Assembly (NCBI GenBank): GCA_023052935.1
Contig: CM041293.1
Location: 152,209,474-152,273,473, forward strand
From: Piezodorus guildinii
Lineage: Eukaryota > Arthropoda > Insecta > Hemiptera > Pentatomidae
Direction: 5' to 3'
Length of the DNA: 64,000 bases
The position numbers were made by a program, and so were the translations under genes. Positions 33,882 through 46,384 of this stretch are shown here, in pieces. Numbering within the stretch: the stretch's first letter is position 1; the number at the start of each line of letters is the position of its first letter. Below the pieces are notes generated by a model. That model was not told the DNA's origin, did no database searches, and worked only from the letters and a program-made list of their open reading frames with translations.

Positions 33882-34124
33882 AAGTGCGAAATGCATGGTT
33901 TAAAGTGGAACCATCTTCTCTAGCAAGCTGATTTTGGTGAAAATTTTGCTGTAAAATTTCGGGCGTATAGTTGTCCTAAATATGAAATTTCAGTTCCGTG
34001 AGCCTTTTTGATGACACGAACACAAAGACACAAAAACCGTTTTTCGGGACTTAGAAAATTCGAAAATTTTCTTGATCGCAATACATTCCTTTACTATATA
34101 TTTCATATATAGGTAAGTGAAATT
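33882..34124 (+). mobile_element. Family A repeat, 3' fragment
   Basis: It carries the late landmarks (GGGCGTATAGTTGTC, AAATATGAAATTTCAG, CGGGACTTAG) and the 3' end ATATATAGGTAAGTGAAA. The 5' two thirds are absent. Confidence 0.7.
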
Positions 34125-34788
34125 ATCAAACAAGTAAAGTGGTTAGAAAATCATTAATAAAAATCAGACTATTCCAAATCATTAAATTAATTTTAAGGCG
34201 CATCCGACTAACAGAAACCGTTCACTGTTGAAGCAATGAATGAATTTTTAAACAATGAATGTTCAAAGCTATAATAATTGTTCAAGCTATTTTCCCTTTT
34301 TTTTTTTTTTTTTTGTTTTAGTGTGATAAAATAAGATTAGAAATCAAAGCTAAATTTAAATAATTTTATGACAGATAGTAATACAATCTACTACTGAGGT
34401 TCAAAATCATTAACAGTAATACAATCGAAGATATCTATCAGAGCAAGGGAAGATAACACACTGAGGACTTGCGATATAACTCAGCGGACGAAAAGCAATA
34501 ATAGGAACCCATAAATAAGGTGAGGAAGATTGCTGTAAACCATTGTTAGCAACAACAATGTACCAGATATCATAATGAGGCCAAGGCAGGAGTTATGGGA
34601 TTTGATTGCGAAAAAATTACAAGAAAGCTTTTCTTAACGATTTTTCGAAGAACCAAAAGTTTTTTATAATTTATAAGGTGACGTGCTATGTCAAAATAAT
34701 ACAAATGGAGCGAATGGTAACACATGAGGAATGATTTATAATTTTTATTAGTGTTTGAATTTACTTGGCAATCCTATATTCTCTTACT

Positions 34789-34866
<78 letters not shown>

Positions 34867-34937
34867 TATAAAGAAAAATTCTAAAATTCTATTTTGTATT
34901 AAAATTGATAGTTAGGTGGATAAATTACTCTTGAAAA

Positions 34938-34979
<42 letters not shown>

Positions 34980-35086
34980 TCTCATTCGTTTTTTAATCAT
35001 ATTTACGAATATTTTATCATTGTTAACATCGAAAAATGGTTAATTATATCAAATCAAATAGAATAATGAAAAATCCTGAAAAATGA
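34125..35086. other. Interval without gene; contains TA microsatellites
   Basis: A (TA)n run of about 35 units lies at 34794-34863 and a shorter one at 34946-34969. A poly-T run is near 34299-34314. Otherwise unassigned. Confidence 0.6.
34794..34863. repeat. (TA)n microsatellite
   Basis: About 35 pure TA units. Confidence 0.95.
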
Positions 35087-35478
35087 AAAGTGGTCCTGGC
35101 CAGACTAAGAAGCGGATACACACAGGCTTACACCTACCTTCTGAAGGGACTCCACCCACCGACCTGTAGGACGTGCATGGCACCTCTGACCGTGGAGCGT
35201 ATCATACTGCACTGCGAGGCCTTCAAGAATAGAATTCGACTTTGGCAACAAGCTTGAAATAGTTCTTAATGATTGTAAAATGCGTGTGCAAAAGTTACTT
35301 AAGTTTTTGAAAAAGTGCAAACTCTACAATTTGATCTAGTTCATTATACATTTGGACCAAATGTTTATAATCAAACTTTGTGATATATTGTTAACAATTA
35401 TGAGTTAAAATAAAAATTATGTGTCATGCTAATGACCGTGTAAGGTTAGATGCATTTGTATAAATAAATAAATAAAAT
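35087..35478 (+). pseudogene. I-like LINE 3' end with RNase H-side zinc motif
   Basis: The frame at about 35093-35256 reads VLARLRSGYTQAYTYLL, then HPPTCRTCMAPLTVERIILHC and KNRIRLWQQ before a stop. The arrangement CxxC ... HC following an ARLRSGYT block is typical of the C-terminal end of LINEs that carry RNase H (I, R1 and LOA-type). About 200 bp of 3' UTR end in a (TAAA)n tail near 35460-35478. Everything upstream is missing. The clade call is from motif memory. Confidence 0.65.
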
Positions 35479-36696
<1,218 letters not shown>

Positions 36697-36970
36697 CTTC
36701 ATTAATTATCATAAATTATTTATATTTCTAGGTAATTTCATAAAAAAAAATTTCGATTTCACTAACACTACTATAAAAAAAATTATTTTCTAATCAACTT
36801 CAGAAGTGAGTAAAGCAGTGTGATTCGGAGATTGTCTCTTCATTAAATATCATAAATTATTTACATTTCTAGGTAATTTCATAAAAAAAAATTTCTATTT
36901 CACTGAAACTACTATAAAAAAATTATTTTCTAATCAACTTCAGAAGTGAGTAAAGTAGTGTGATTCGGAC
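36697..36970. repeat. Tandem duplication, 141-bp unit, two copies
   Basis: Unit 1 (36697-36837) and unit 2 (36838-36970) share CATAAATTATTTAYATTTCTAG, an A-run, CTACTATAAAAAAA and CAACTTCAGAAGTGAGTAAAG with few differences. No reading frame is involved. Confidence 0.85.
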
Positions 36971-37469
36971 GACGCACCAATTTGTTTTTCATTGTTAACT
37001 CATCGAAATAATTACAAATTAAAACTAAAATATGACACTGATCAATAACTAATGCTATTGGAAGGCAATGATGGATTCATTATTGACTAATTAATGCTTG
37101 TAATGATAGGTCAATAAAGTTGAGATTCAATTACGCACACCATCAACCAAAGATAACAGTTCATTATCAATTATCATTTTCAGGCTCTGGTATAACGCTG
37201 TTTATCAAGTAAACATTAGAAAACGATTTACAATTATTAGTAACAACCTATTTATAATTATAGATTAAATATGTTAAATATTTTATGTGCTATTCTGGAG
37301 GAATTTAAAGCTCTAAGAGGACACAAAAGCAAACCTGTGAGAAAGGTGAAGACTGAGAAGGTGATAAACATTACGAAAAAGGAATTTGGCACGGACGAAA
37401 TGTATCCAGTCAACATAAGAGGGAGATGAGGATGAATGAGACAGAAAGAAAGATATATATATATTTTTT
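36971..37469. other. Interval without recognised gene
   Basis: The short frame-like segment 37280-37430 has no recognised homology. Confidence 0.45.
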
Positions 37470-37655
37470 TAATTTAACAAAATTGAAGTTACTTTACGTA
37501 AAGAAAATTTAAAATAACCGCAATTGAGCCCTGTCAGATTATTTCAATCAGAATGAAACCTCCAATATATTAAAACCCATTAAATGTTACATCGATATAA
37601 TGAGTTTAATTAATATCGTTAAAGTGGTTTCTGAGAAAATCTTAATAAGGTAAAA
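37470..37655 (+). mobile_element. Family A repeat, central fragment
   Basis: This matches only the CTACAAAATTAAAGGTACTTTAGAG-to-GAGAAAATC part of the family, with GAGCCCTGTCAG as the clearest landmark. Both ends are missing. Confidence 0.6.
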
Positions 37656-37769
37656 TCTAATCTAATAACTGCCTCGTATAGTAAAAAGTGACCATAATAT
37701 GGATGGGTGCATTTCGAAGAAGGGAGAGACGACAAAGGCTAACCACTTCCCTAAAACTAATTAGAGATG

Positions 37770-38157
37770 CGAAGTGCTCCTTGGCCCTTACACCAATGGT
37801 CTTCATCGATTTTCTTTAGCGATGAAAAAATGTTTACAATCCAAGAAGAACTTAATAGTCTATCTACAGATCTAAAGAACCTTACAAGAGTGGAAAGATA
37901 TTATCTCCCATTATCTGTGATGGTTTGGTGAGGAGTTTCTTTGATGGTACTACAAATCTACATTTTTGTGAAGAACGCTCATAACTATCTTGACGATATG
38001 TTGGTACCTGATGCCAATCCTCAAAATGATGCTCTCTTTGCTGGAAGTCATTGGGATTTCCAGCAGCATTCCCCTCCACCAGGCAACGCCAAGTGAACTC
38101 AGTATTGCCTGCAAAACAACTCTCTAATTTGGAAATTATCAAACAATCTCTGGCTTA
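37770..38157 (+). pseudogene. Tc1/mariner-superfamily transposase remnant
   Basis: The plus-strand frame from about 37810 reads FSDEKMFTIQEELN (first catalytic Asp in SDEK), then LSVMVW, GVSLMVLQIYIFVKN, YLDDMLVPD, and WDFQQHSPPPGNAK. In relatives the last block is WxFQQDSAPAHKAK, so the second catalytic Asp is His here and the protein is dead. A stop interrupts after VMVW. No ends or third acidic residue were found. The 86-codon minus-strand frame is a shadow. The subgroup (maT or DD41D-like) is a guess. Confidence 0.7.
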
Positions 38158-38589
38158 AGCAGGTAGTCTTTAAGATATACACTTACTCAAAAAATATTCC
38201 ATATAGAAAGAAATATTTTCACCTGAACAATTTCATAATGTGCAAATTATTAATACTAATATTAGATAAAAAATATATTTACTTATTTTCATTTAATCAT
38301 TAATATAAAATGAGATAGAATTCCATTTGTTAATGACAGGTCAAAAAAAGTTTCCATACAATTTCAATATAAATCCTATTTGTTGTACTATGACCGCCTT
38401 TCTTGTGTTATATGTATAAATCTTATCCCGATAATCAAATATTAGTTCAGTATTAACTTTACTTGGTCCTGAGAGACTGATTTCTTTTGAATATGCGCGC
38501 GTTTTTAAGAGAGCTCATGGTTCACATGGCTTATCTATAAGAAAAAGTTCATATTTGTTGAATAAGTCACATGCTACTGTACTGTATGG
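38158..38589. other. Interval without recognised gene
   Basis: AT-rich, possibly the flanks of the two transposase remnants. No terminal repeats are identified. Confidence 0.4.
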
Positions 38590-39010
38590 GCAACAAAGAC
38601 ATAGAGAGTTAAAATCTTTGAAGGATGGACCACGAGATGGAAAACAGGAGACTGGAGAATCGCCAGGAGTTGAGCCATCCTTGCTGAAGTCTATACAAAT
38701 TCTCACACTACCGACACCTTAATGTCCACCATAATAAATAGGTACTATGGGATTCAAGTCCACCCACAAACAGTCAAAATATTCTAAGACGGAAAGGATA
38801 CAGTGGTCGAGAAGAAAGCCCTTCTTTAGAAAGTTAAACCAGAAGAAACGGCTGTAATTTGCTAGGGAGTTTGTAAATAAACCCAAACATTTGTGGAAAC
38901 GGGTCATATTCTCTTAGGAGTCTAAATTTGATATTTTTGACCAGATGAAAGGTCAAAATTGCGGAAAAAAATCAACCTCAGCTTTCAAAACTAATAATTT
39001 GTTTATGGGT
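38590..39010 (+). pseudogene. Tc1-like transposase remnant
   Basis: The clearest frame, 38780-38970, reads IQWSRRKPFFRKLNQKKRL, then FAREFVNKPKHLWKRVIFS, ESKFDIFDQMKGQNCGKKS. This matches the central Tc1 block RRKPLLxxxNxxKRLxFA...W..V.WSDESKF with the catalytic Asp lost (a stop stands in its place). N-terminal sequence is degraded and the C-terminal half is missing. It differs from the remnant at 37770-38157. Confidence 0.65.
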
Positions 39011-39158
39011 GGATGGAAACTTTTTTGAGTTAGTTTACATTTTATTTTCTAATGTAGTTTTTGAAAAAAATAATTTTTCTGTTGAAATATGTATAAATTT
39101 CCTCGTAACAATATTTATGGCAGAACAAGGTAGATAAGGAAAACATATTGTATTTTTG

Positions 39159-39197
39159 TGCCACTGTTTCAGCCTGAATTTAAGGACTCCATCAGGG
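39159..39197 (-). ncRNA. Hammerhead-like box
   Basis: The minus strand reads CCCTGATGGAGTCC, a short loop, then AGGCTGAAACAGTGGC. CUGAUGG plus a pairing stem plus GAAAC fits the hammerhead catalytic core with one deviation (G for A in the first box). No flanking coding part was found. Confidence 0.35.
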
Positions 39198-39670
39198 CTA
39201 AGAAACAACAAGATAACAAATACAATACATTTGTATTTCGTTGTCCTGATGAAGGCCAACATTCCAGAATGCAGTGGAGCAGGCAACGAACGATCCTTGT
39301 AAGACAGTTTTCTTTTCGAAAAGCTTTAGGATTTTATTGTTGTGTACATAAATCCAAGATACGTGTGATTCCAAAATCATTTAAATCAGAGTAGTATTAT
39401 GACAGTTTACTACATTTGTTAAATGAATTTTATTGAATACGTTTAAATGAAGTACTAAATATAATTAAATTTCTACATTACCAGTTCTATCTGAAAATAG
39501 TCATTTATCAGCTCACCTGAAACAAAAAGAAAAACCATTAGTAAATATTACAGTAAATAATCGAGTTACATTTTCCGGTCAAATAATTTATTTTTCCCAG
39601 TAATTTTTACGGAGAAGGGGCTGCGGCATTTCTTGTTCTCTCAACCCCGCCCATATACGTATATCTGTTA

Positions 39671-39673
<3 letters not shown>
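39198..39673. other. Interval without recognised gene
   Basis: A CCTGATGAAGGCC string at 39245-39257 resembles the start of another hammerhead-like box but lacks GAAAC. Otherwise nothing is recognised. Confidence 0.4.

Positions 39674-39717
<44 letters not shown>
39674..39717. repeat. (TA)n microsatellite
   Basis: About 22 TA units. Confidence 0.95.
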
Positions 39718-39721
<4 letters not shown>

Positions 39722-39865
39722 TCTTTGTTATCCTGGGACATGTCCCTTTAGAATAAAATATACAGAATGAACAAAAAGGGCTTTAAAGTCTTAAAGTAAA
39801 TTAAACATAAACAAGTTAATAATTAATGGAATAAAGTAGACATATTTAAATGAGAATAAAACAAA
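39718..39865 (-). repeat. CR1-like LINE 3' UTR fragment
   Basis: The CTGGGACATGTCCC hairpin followed by TTTAGAATAAAATA is the 3' end signature shared with the CR1-like copies at 22475 and 49795. The body here is only about 100 bp and similar to 41905-41990. Confidence 0.5.
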
Positions 39866-39867
39866 AA

Positions 39868-41010
39868 ACTATGAGTATTCATTGTTCAATGTATTATTTT
39901 CTATACCTCAAACAATAACATCATATATTAACTATTGTATATTGGGTTGATGCAAAATTAATGCAGGTTTTTAGTAGGTATTGTAAATACGCCATATCTT
40001 TACTTTAACCATATATATTTAATCAAAATAATTTCCATCTGAATCAATGCACTTTTCCCAACGTTCAACAAGCTTTCTTATTCCACCAGAAAAAAAATCC
40101 GAATCCCTAGACTCAATGAAATCACGAAAAGAATTTTCAATGTCGTCCTGGTTTTGAAAATTTTTCTCCCTCAAAAAGTTGTCCAGATGCCTGAAAAAGT
40201 GGAAGTCTGTAGGAGAGAGGTCAGGTGAATAAGGCGGATGTTGGAGAACTTCGTAGCCCAACTCGTGCAGTCGTCGAAGCGTTGGTTGTGCAACGTGTGG
40301 TCTGGCGTTACTACTGGCACCCACTTGGCCAACTTTTTTACCTTACCAATTGCTTCCAAGTGGCGTACAACTGTGGATTAGTTCACACCGAGTTCCGCCG
40401 CCATTTCTCGTGTGGTTTTGGTTAGGTCTTCTTCCACTTTTGACCTCAGCTGGTCGTTGTCCAGAGCAAGATGACGGCCCCGACCTTCCTTGTCTTCGAG
40501 GTCGAAATCTCCTCTGCGAAACTTCTGGAACCAACGCTGCACCGTGCACTCATTAATAGCCCCCTGACCCCACACTTCATTAATATTACGAGCCGTTTGC
40601 GCAGCGCTGCGCCCTAATTTAAATTCGTAAAAATAAATTTGACGAAAATCGCACTTTGACATTTTCGATTCAAGACCTTTGAACACACTGAACAAAACGA
40701 TTTTACTAAACAAATTCATGGTGAAAGAGAGGGTATTAGATAAGGTTTGTTTTGGTATAATAATGATCAATGTTAGGATTAGCTTTGTTTACACAATTGG
40801 AATTAAGATATTGCAATAGAGGAAACCTGCATTAATTTTGCATCAACCCAATAATAATATTAATGTTCTGTTTTTTGTTTTTCCACTGATGAGGCATGAT
40901 TATGAGAACAATAAATTCTCGAAACGTAATTGTTAAGTGTTAAATGTAAATAAAATAGTTTATTCATTGACTGAAACCTAAGAACAATAAAAACTTATAT
41001 ATATATAAAA
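39868..41010 (+). repeat. Repeat F copy 2, split by mariner, with hammerhead-like box
   Basis: It aligns with 7930-8139 on both sides of the inserted mariner. At 40886-40928 the box is better preserved: CTGATGAGG, then GAGAACAATAAATTCTC pairing as a stem, then GAAACGTAATTG. It ends in a short (TA)n run, as does copy 1. Confidence 0.65.
39942..40852 (-). mobile_element. Internally deleted mariner, copy 2
   Basis: The 911-bp copy is flanked by TA at 39940-39941 and 40853-40854. It shares with the copy at 9463-10372 the same internal deletion junction, the same filler at the junction and the same TAA nonsense codon after AAELGVN. It differs from that copy by only a handful of substitutions. Terminal repeats are intact. 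The N-terminal DNA-binding part and the C-terminal part remain as separate short frames. Confidence 0.92.
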
Positions 41011-41904
41011 CAAGATTTGGTATACAGCGAAATCACTCAAGAGTAAAAAGTCACACTTTTAATTAATATGCAAACAAGAAAATACTTCGAAGATCAAATG
41101 GAATAAACGACATTCTAAATCATGGAAATGTCTAAATAAACAAGTAGAATGGCATTAGAAAATCGTCAATGGTACAGAAGGACTTAGCAGAGAGTGCGGG
41201 AACCTTATTCTCTCCCTCGACTGCTTCCTAGTGCCCGGGAATCCTTCCTTATTTCACGGGTATTAGGAGCTGCCCTGGGCCGGGAGCAGATTGCAGAGGA
41301 AGGTAGCCAGGCCAGAGCAATATAGGGAATTAAGATTCAATTCTGGCCGTTTTTCTCGAGGGGCCCAGCCTTATCGCCCCGCGACACCTTGCCCTAGCCA
41401 CTTATTACTATAGCACCTCCCCGCATTAGAATACCCTAATCCACCTCCCGGAGTTCCTTATTCCGAATCATATTAGATTCCTCGGCTTCCTCCCCCCTCT
41501 CCCACTCAAAGGGGAAATTTCCATTATTGACAAGGGGAATACCGGAGGGGCCTCCTTGGCCGAAAGTAGACTGAATATTTTCCCGAAAAGGAAGAGCCGA
41601 GGGAGGAAAGGCAGGGGAAAAAATTGAAATTTCATCTGAAATGGTCGAATTATTGAATTTGGATGAGGCGTCATTTTGATTCAGGGGAGGAGCGGCTGGT
41701 AGATTTCAATTTATCACCCGCCTTTAAAAGCAAATAAAAGACCGTTTATTCTATTTACTATCGTCCTTTCCTTCGACGGCTGTTTTCAAACCTCTCACCT
41801 CTGCCTTCTATAATCCCGTTTTAAATTTTCTTTATTTTCATTTCTTTGATATTTTGCACACACTGAAAAACTCACACATATAAGTCAATTGATATAATAT
41901 AATT
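41011..41904. other. Interval with a GC-rich, apparently single-copy patch
   Basis: Positions 41170-41700 are strikingly GC-richer than the window average, with runs such as GGGCCGGGAGCAG and CGCCCCGCGACACC. No homologous frame and no repeat match in this window were found. It could be conserved non-coding DNA, an untranslated exon or an unrecognised element. Confidence 0.5.
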
Positions 41905-42173
41905 TATTTATTTTTCTGGGACGAGTCCTTTAAGAACAATACATATGAAGTACATTAAGTCTTTGACGCCTTTAAGTAATAATATTTAAGTTTTTTTATT
42001 TTTATTTATTTATTACGAGATAATACAATCTGCCACCTTCTGGGGCAATGAGTATTACATATATAAGAAATCATTCATTCCATATGTACATTGGAAATAA
42101 AATAAAAATAAATAATTAATAAAGATCAAACAAAGAAGAAAAAAAAAATATATATATATATTACATACAAATT
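41905..42173 (-). repeat. CR1-like and repeat E 3' fragments
   Basis: CTGGGACGAGTCC at 41917-41929 is the CR1-like terminal hairpin. From about 41998 the TTTATTACGAGATAATACAATCTG string is a diverged repeat E end. Confidence 0.45.
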
Positions 42174-42330
42174 CTTTTTTTTTTTTTTTTTTTTATTGAG
42201 ATATATTACAATTTGCTTCTATATGAACATTAGTAATAGCGATATATGAACCCATTCACACAATATATACAATGATAAAGTCAAATAAATAAAATATAAT
42301 CAAACAAACATAACTATATACAAAATATAC
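42174..42330 (-). repeat. Repeat E 3' end
   Basis: A T-run followed by TTGAGATATATTACAATTTG and AATGATAAAGTCAAATAAAT matches 47265-47400. Read on the minus strand it is a retroposon 3' end with an A tail; the family is not identified. Confidence 0.55.
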
Positions 42331-42550
42331 AAATGCATATACAAAATTAAATGAATATTTATAAAGAAAATAATAAAATTAAATTTTCCCAGCTAAAAAA
42401 AAAATTTAATTACCATATATTTTACATATAAACCTTCAGGAAATAATGCTTCATTTAAATGATGGTGAATACCATAACAAAATCCGTCTCTTGTTTTAGA
42501 AGTTTCCGGAAACCAAGAATCACGCTATCATTATATATATATTATATAAA

Positions 42551-42557
42551 AGAGAGT

Positions 42558-42622
<65 letters not shown>
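42551..42622. repeat. (GA)n microsatellite
   Basis: GA units with two AGAAGA interruptions. Confidence 0.95.
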
Positions 42623-42625
<3 letters not shown>

Positions 42626-42644
42626 AAAAATAGAAAAAAAAAAT

Positions 42645-42903
42645 TATTCTGGGACTTTGTCCCTTAAGAATAACATGAAATTTACAAGTAAAGGTAGCAA
42701 TCTGGCCAGAAAACATTAAATAAATAGGTATAATTATGTACATAGGTAAAAGAGGTAGAAAAATAAATTTATATAACTGTATGTACATACACACCTATGT
42801 GTACCAAAGAGAAGAAAAAGTATAAAAAAGTAAAGTAAGCAAATAGTAAATGGAAAGTGAAAAACAACTAATTTTGAATACACTACCAAAAAAAAATAAA
42901 AAT

Positions 42904-42942
<39 letters not shown>

Positions 42943-43180
42943 AAAAAGTAAGTATAGGTATATTCATTCATTATAATGATTATAATGAAACATCAAATTT
43001 AAAATTAAATTAAAGCGTCAGTTTGGGATAATAGGTGTAGGAAAAGGCGATATTTGAATGTGGATAAGGAAGAAGCATGGCGTATATTGGAAGGAATGGA
43101 ATTACAGAATGTAATGGAACAGGCAAGAAAGGATCGATCGAAGGCTTTAGTTCTGTGGATGGTATATAAAGGTATATATA
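42645..43180 (-). mobile_element. CR1-like LINE 3' end
   Basis: Read on the minus strand, 43180-43010 encodes SITFCNSIPSNIRHASSLSTFKYRLFLHLL, equivalent to the WNSIPTSIRKASSSTSFKNKLFHYLL block at 22585-22760. The 3' UTR follows and ends with the hairpin GGGACTTTGTCCC and AATAA-type sequence at about 42650. A (TA)n run at 42905-42937 lies inside. Confidence 0.6.
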
Positions 43181-43484
43181 AGAAATATTAGGTAAATTAG
43201 AACTAATTAGGAAATTTCATTGTAAATTGTATCTCAATTTTGTGAGGAATTTAAAAATGATATCCCTAAAGCTCAAATTAATCCTTCCTTTCCCGCCTGG
43301 GTTTCAAATAAAGCCGTACTCTAACCTGGTTCTAGTAAAGATTATAAAGTTCATCACCACGGCCCTATTCAAAAAAAGAGGAATAATTCAGGAATATAAA
43401 AAAAGAAAAGCAATAACCCTCTTTTATTTAGGGCCGAATTTTATTTACCCGCTGAGCATTCTCCTCCCTGAGTGGGCTGTAAGT

Positions 43485-43535
<51 letters not shown>

Positions 43536-43968
43536 CACAGTGAAATTCTTCCAATAGAAGTAGAGGACTTGCCTCCACAAGGGCTCTTATTAAGCCCCAG
43601 CCGTTCCTATTAAGCTTATTTCGAAGTAGCCTTCCAGATCCCACTCTACCAAGCTCATCAATGACATTTCAACTCCTCCTTAGGATTATTATCGCTAAAA
43701 GTAGAAAATCAGACGCGACACCCCTGAAAGGAATTAGATGTCCTTCATCGCAAAGATATCTGATAAAAGAGGTTTATATTGATTTCATGAAGGAATAGGA
43801 CCAGTCAGGTTCAAGTAAGAAAATGATTTAGAAGGTAATGTAAATTATATTAATTATTTCATCCTTATATTTCAAAATCATCTGATTCATACAACATTTT
43901 TTATTGTAAAAAAAATCGTTATTCTGATCACTTATTTTACTTATATATGATAATAATATATACATACA
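43181..43968. other. Interval with GC-richer patch and long poly-T
   Basis: A 46-nt pure T run lies at 43487-43532. The flanks (43360-43480 and 43540-43700) are moderately GC-rich and single-copy here. The 128-codon plus frame across the T run shows no homology. Confidence 0.5.
43487..43532. repeat. Poly-T tract, 46 nt
   Basis: Pure T. It may be a retroposon tail on the minus strand, but no target duplication was found. Confidence 0.9.
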
Positions 43969-43969
43969 T

Positions 43970-44029
<60 letters not shown>
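43969..44029. repeat. (TA)n microsatellite
   Basis: About 28 TA units with one break. Confidence 0.95.
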
Positions 44030-44031
<2 letters not shown>

Positions 44032-44525
44032 ATTTTTTAATATTATACATTTCAAATTATATGTCTGTGTGTTCATTTTTAATTTTATTTGTTATTTGAA
44101 TTAGATTTTTCAGTACAGCCCTTAATTGTTACTCGCAATAGCTATGTTTTTTTTGTTTTTTCATTATCCGTCTAAGCCTTTCCCAAATATATAGTTTTAA
44201 ATACATATTTTATTTTCCTCCAATCCTAAAATATATCCATCTCACTTAGTATTTATCAGAAAGATAGGGCTTTTCACCGGATTAATATTTAAGTGCGCTT
44301 CTTTATTCTCCTTCCCTGTGCCCATCTTTTCCATTTAATCTAAAATAAAAAAAATTAAATTGGAAATTTTAGGTTAATTTTATAAAGTTGTAGGATAAGA
44401 AAAAAAATAAAATAAAAAAATAAGTCGCTGTATAAGGTGTGTTTTCAATTCGTTTTTAGATTTTCAGTAAAAATCTTATGATTTATATGAGTTCATCTGA
44501 AAATCTACTTATGTTATTTATAAGA
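44030..44525. other. Interval without recognised gene
   Basis: AT-rich; nothing is seen. Confidence 0.5.
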
Positions 44526-45366
44526 TAACACACGACTTTCACTTACCTCCATTGTTAAAATAAATTTAAATAGTTAAAAAAAATTGGATTTAAAAAAAGG
44601 GGAAATAATCGCATTGAGTTTCCAGTGAAATATGTGTATCTTAAATAATCTGTTATTTCATTATTCAAAAGAATTGATTCCTATATACAACCTTATACAA
44701 CTTTGTATAAAATATAAAAAATAAATTTAAAGTTTTTAGCTTTCCAATGGTATATTATATATCTATATTACTGTTCTTATGTTCAAATAAAAACAAATTA
44801 CATACCAAAAATAATTTCATTATTTCTCATTTAGTTTGATATCAAATCCGTTAGAATTATATCATATGCTTTTTACCAATGCTAAAGAGATAATATGGTT
44901 CATTTTTAGAATCAATAAAAATAAACGTTCTTAAAAGATAGACATTTATTCAAATAAAGGCATTCAAGTTCTGTCAGCCAATTTCAATCAGGATGAATCT
45001 ATTATTATATAATATATGATAATAAAGATTTTACACCGATAAAGCGAGTTTAATCAGAACCGTAAAATCTGTTCCAGAGAAAATCGCAAGGAGGTGGAAA
45101 TGGGTGGCATAAAATCACTAATTTTGTTAAAAAAAGTTTTTGTAACATCTCAGAAATATTGCGTTCTAAAATATGAAATGCCAGTTTTATACAAGTTATC
45201 ATTTTCGAGCTGGACTGACCATATAAACATGGACCTTTTTGTGTTTCTTAGTCATTTGAACTCAAGGGATCATAAAACATTTATTTTCGGTGAAAACTCG
45301 AATTCGAAAATTTTAAAGATCGGAATGATTTGCCTTATTATATATTTCATACATAGCTAAGTGACA
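44526..45366 (+). mobile_element. Family A repeat, nearly full-length
   Basis: It begins at ACACACGACTTTCACTTACC (the TCTGGTGC box is lost) and ends at CATACATAGCTAAGTGACAGG. The 88-codon open frame at 45094-45360 lies wholly inside the repeat's 3' part. Equivalent frames in other copies are broken, so I do not call a gene. Confidence 0.75.
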
Positions 45367-45539
45367 GGAATAATTTAGATATTATTTTATCACGAATCTT
45401 CAACTAATATAATGTTTAATATCTTAAATTTTAATCACTGCTGGTTGTAAACGGAATCCATATCTTCACATAATATAAAAAATAAAAAAAACTGTACCTT
45501 TACAACTCTTGAAGGTACTGATTTGTGTTATTTTCAGGT
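45367..45539. other. Short interval, nothing recognised
   Basis: AT-rich spacer between the family A copy and the SINE1. Confidence 0.4.
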
Positions 45540-45735
45540 CAACGGCCGTGTAAGGTGATCAGACCGGAATAACGCTCAGCCGTAAGCTTTCCTCCACTTT
45601 TTAGAGGTTGGGTGTGTCTCAGGAGGGTTTCCATACTTTAGGGTCACCCCACAACTGAAATAAAAGAAGGAAGAAGATTCTGCCACAGCCGGGGTTCGAA
45701 CTGGGACCTGGAGAGTACATCAGACTTGACTACAC
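45540..45735 (-). mobile_element. SINE1, tail-truncated copy
   Basis: On the minus strand the head near 45735 has a degraded A box and the B box AGTTCGAACCC, followed by the SINE1 body (CTGTGGCAGAAT, TGGGGTGACCC, CTGAGCGTTATTCC). The T-rich tail is absent. Confidence 0.65.
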
Positions 45736-46384
45736 CCCTTTCAACATCGTTACTTCATAAATTAAAAAAAAAAAAAAATAATACCAATTTAAATGGTGTC
45801 CATGCAATAATTACTGTCCCCTATACATATTGTCCTAAAGCCCTCGTAGAACTAAATTTATTTTGACTTTTATTATTCCTGTTATTGCCTAGATATTATT
45901 AGACTATTTTATGACATATTCCCCTACCCTCATGGTGTTATTTCATGCGGGCCCAACATTTTTATGCCGTAAAAGGGAGAGTCATAAAACAGCAATAAAC
46001 TGACCTTAAAGTCGAAATTGAAATATTTTACTACGATTAGTAATGTGCCATAACTCAGTAATAGTTAAGGACACCTTTTGATCCCTAGTTTTATTTTATT
46101 TTTCTTAAAGTTTGGCCAAAATTATAATAATCGCTGCAAATGATTTGGTCGAATAATCCTTTTAAATCGAACAATTAGTAGTTCTTTACACAGTAATACT
46201 GCAATTAATTTTTAATAAAATTTATGGATGACCTACACCCTCTGAATCCAATGCAAACTTTTTTTCATTAAACATGCTTTAAAAACAAAATAAATGTTTT
46301 GAAACAATTTGAACTTCTAAAGGATCATTAGTATTACACACGTAAGAGGGCTTCTATCAGACCACGCGAAACAATGATGAGTAC
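45736..46384. other. Interval without recognised gene
   Basis: A poly-A run lies at 45763-45778; otherwise AT-rich. Confidence 0.45.

Noticed and set aside
36838..36970. CRISPR-like or satellite array
   Set aside because: Only two units with no spacers; a simple tandem duplication.
41468..41674. 68-codon minus-strand frame in the GC-rich island
   Set aside because: No homology recognised, and its length is expected by chance in GC-richer DNA.
45094..45360. 88-codon open frame
   Set aside because: It lies entirely in the 3' part of a family A copy; other copies have stops in the same frame, and there is no recognised domain.
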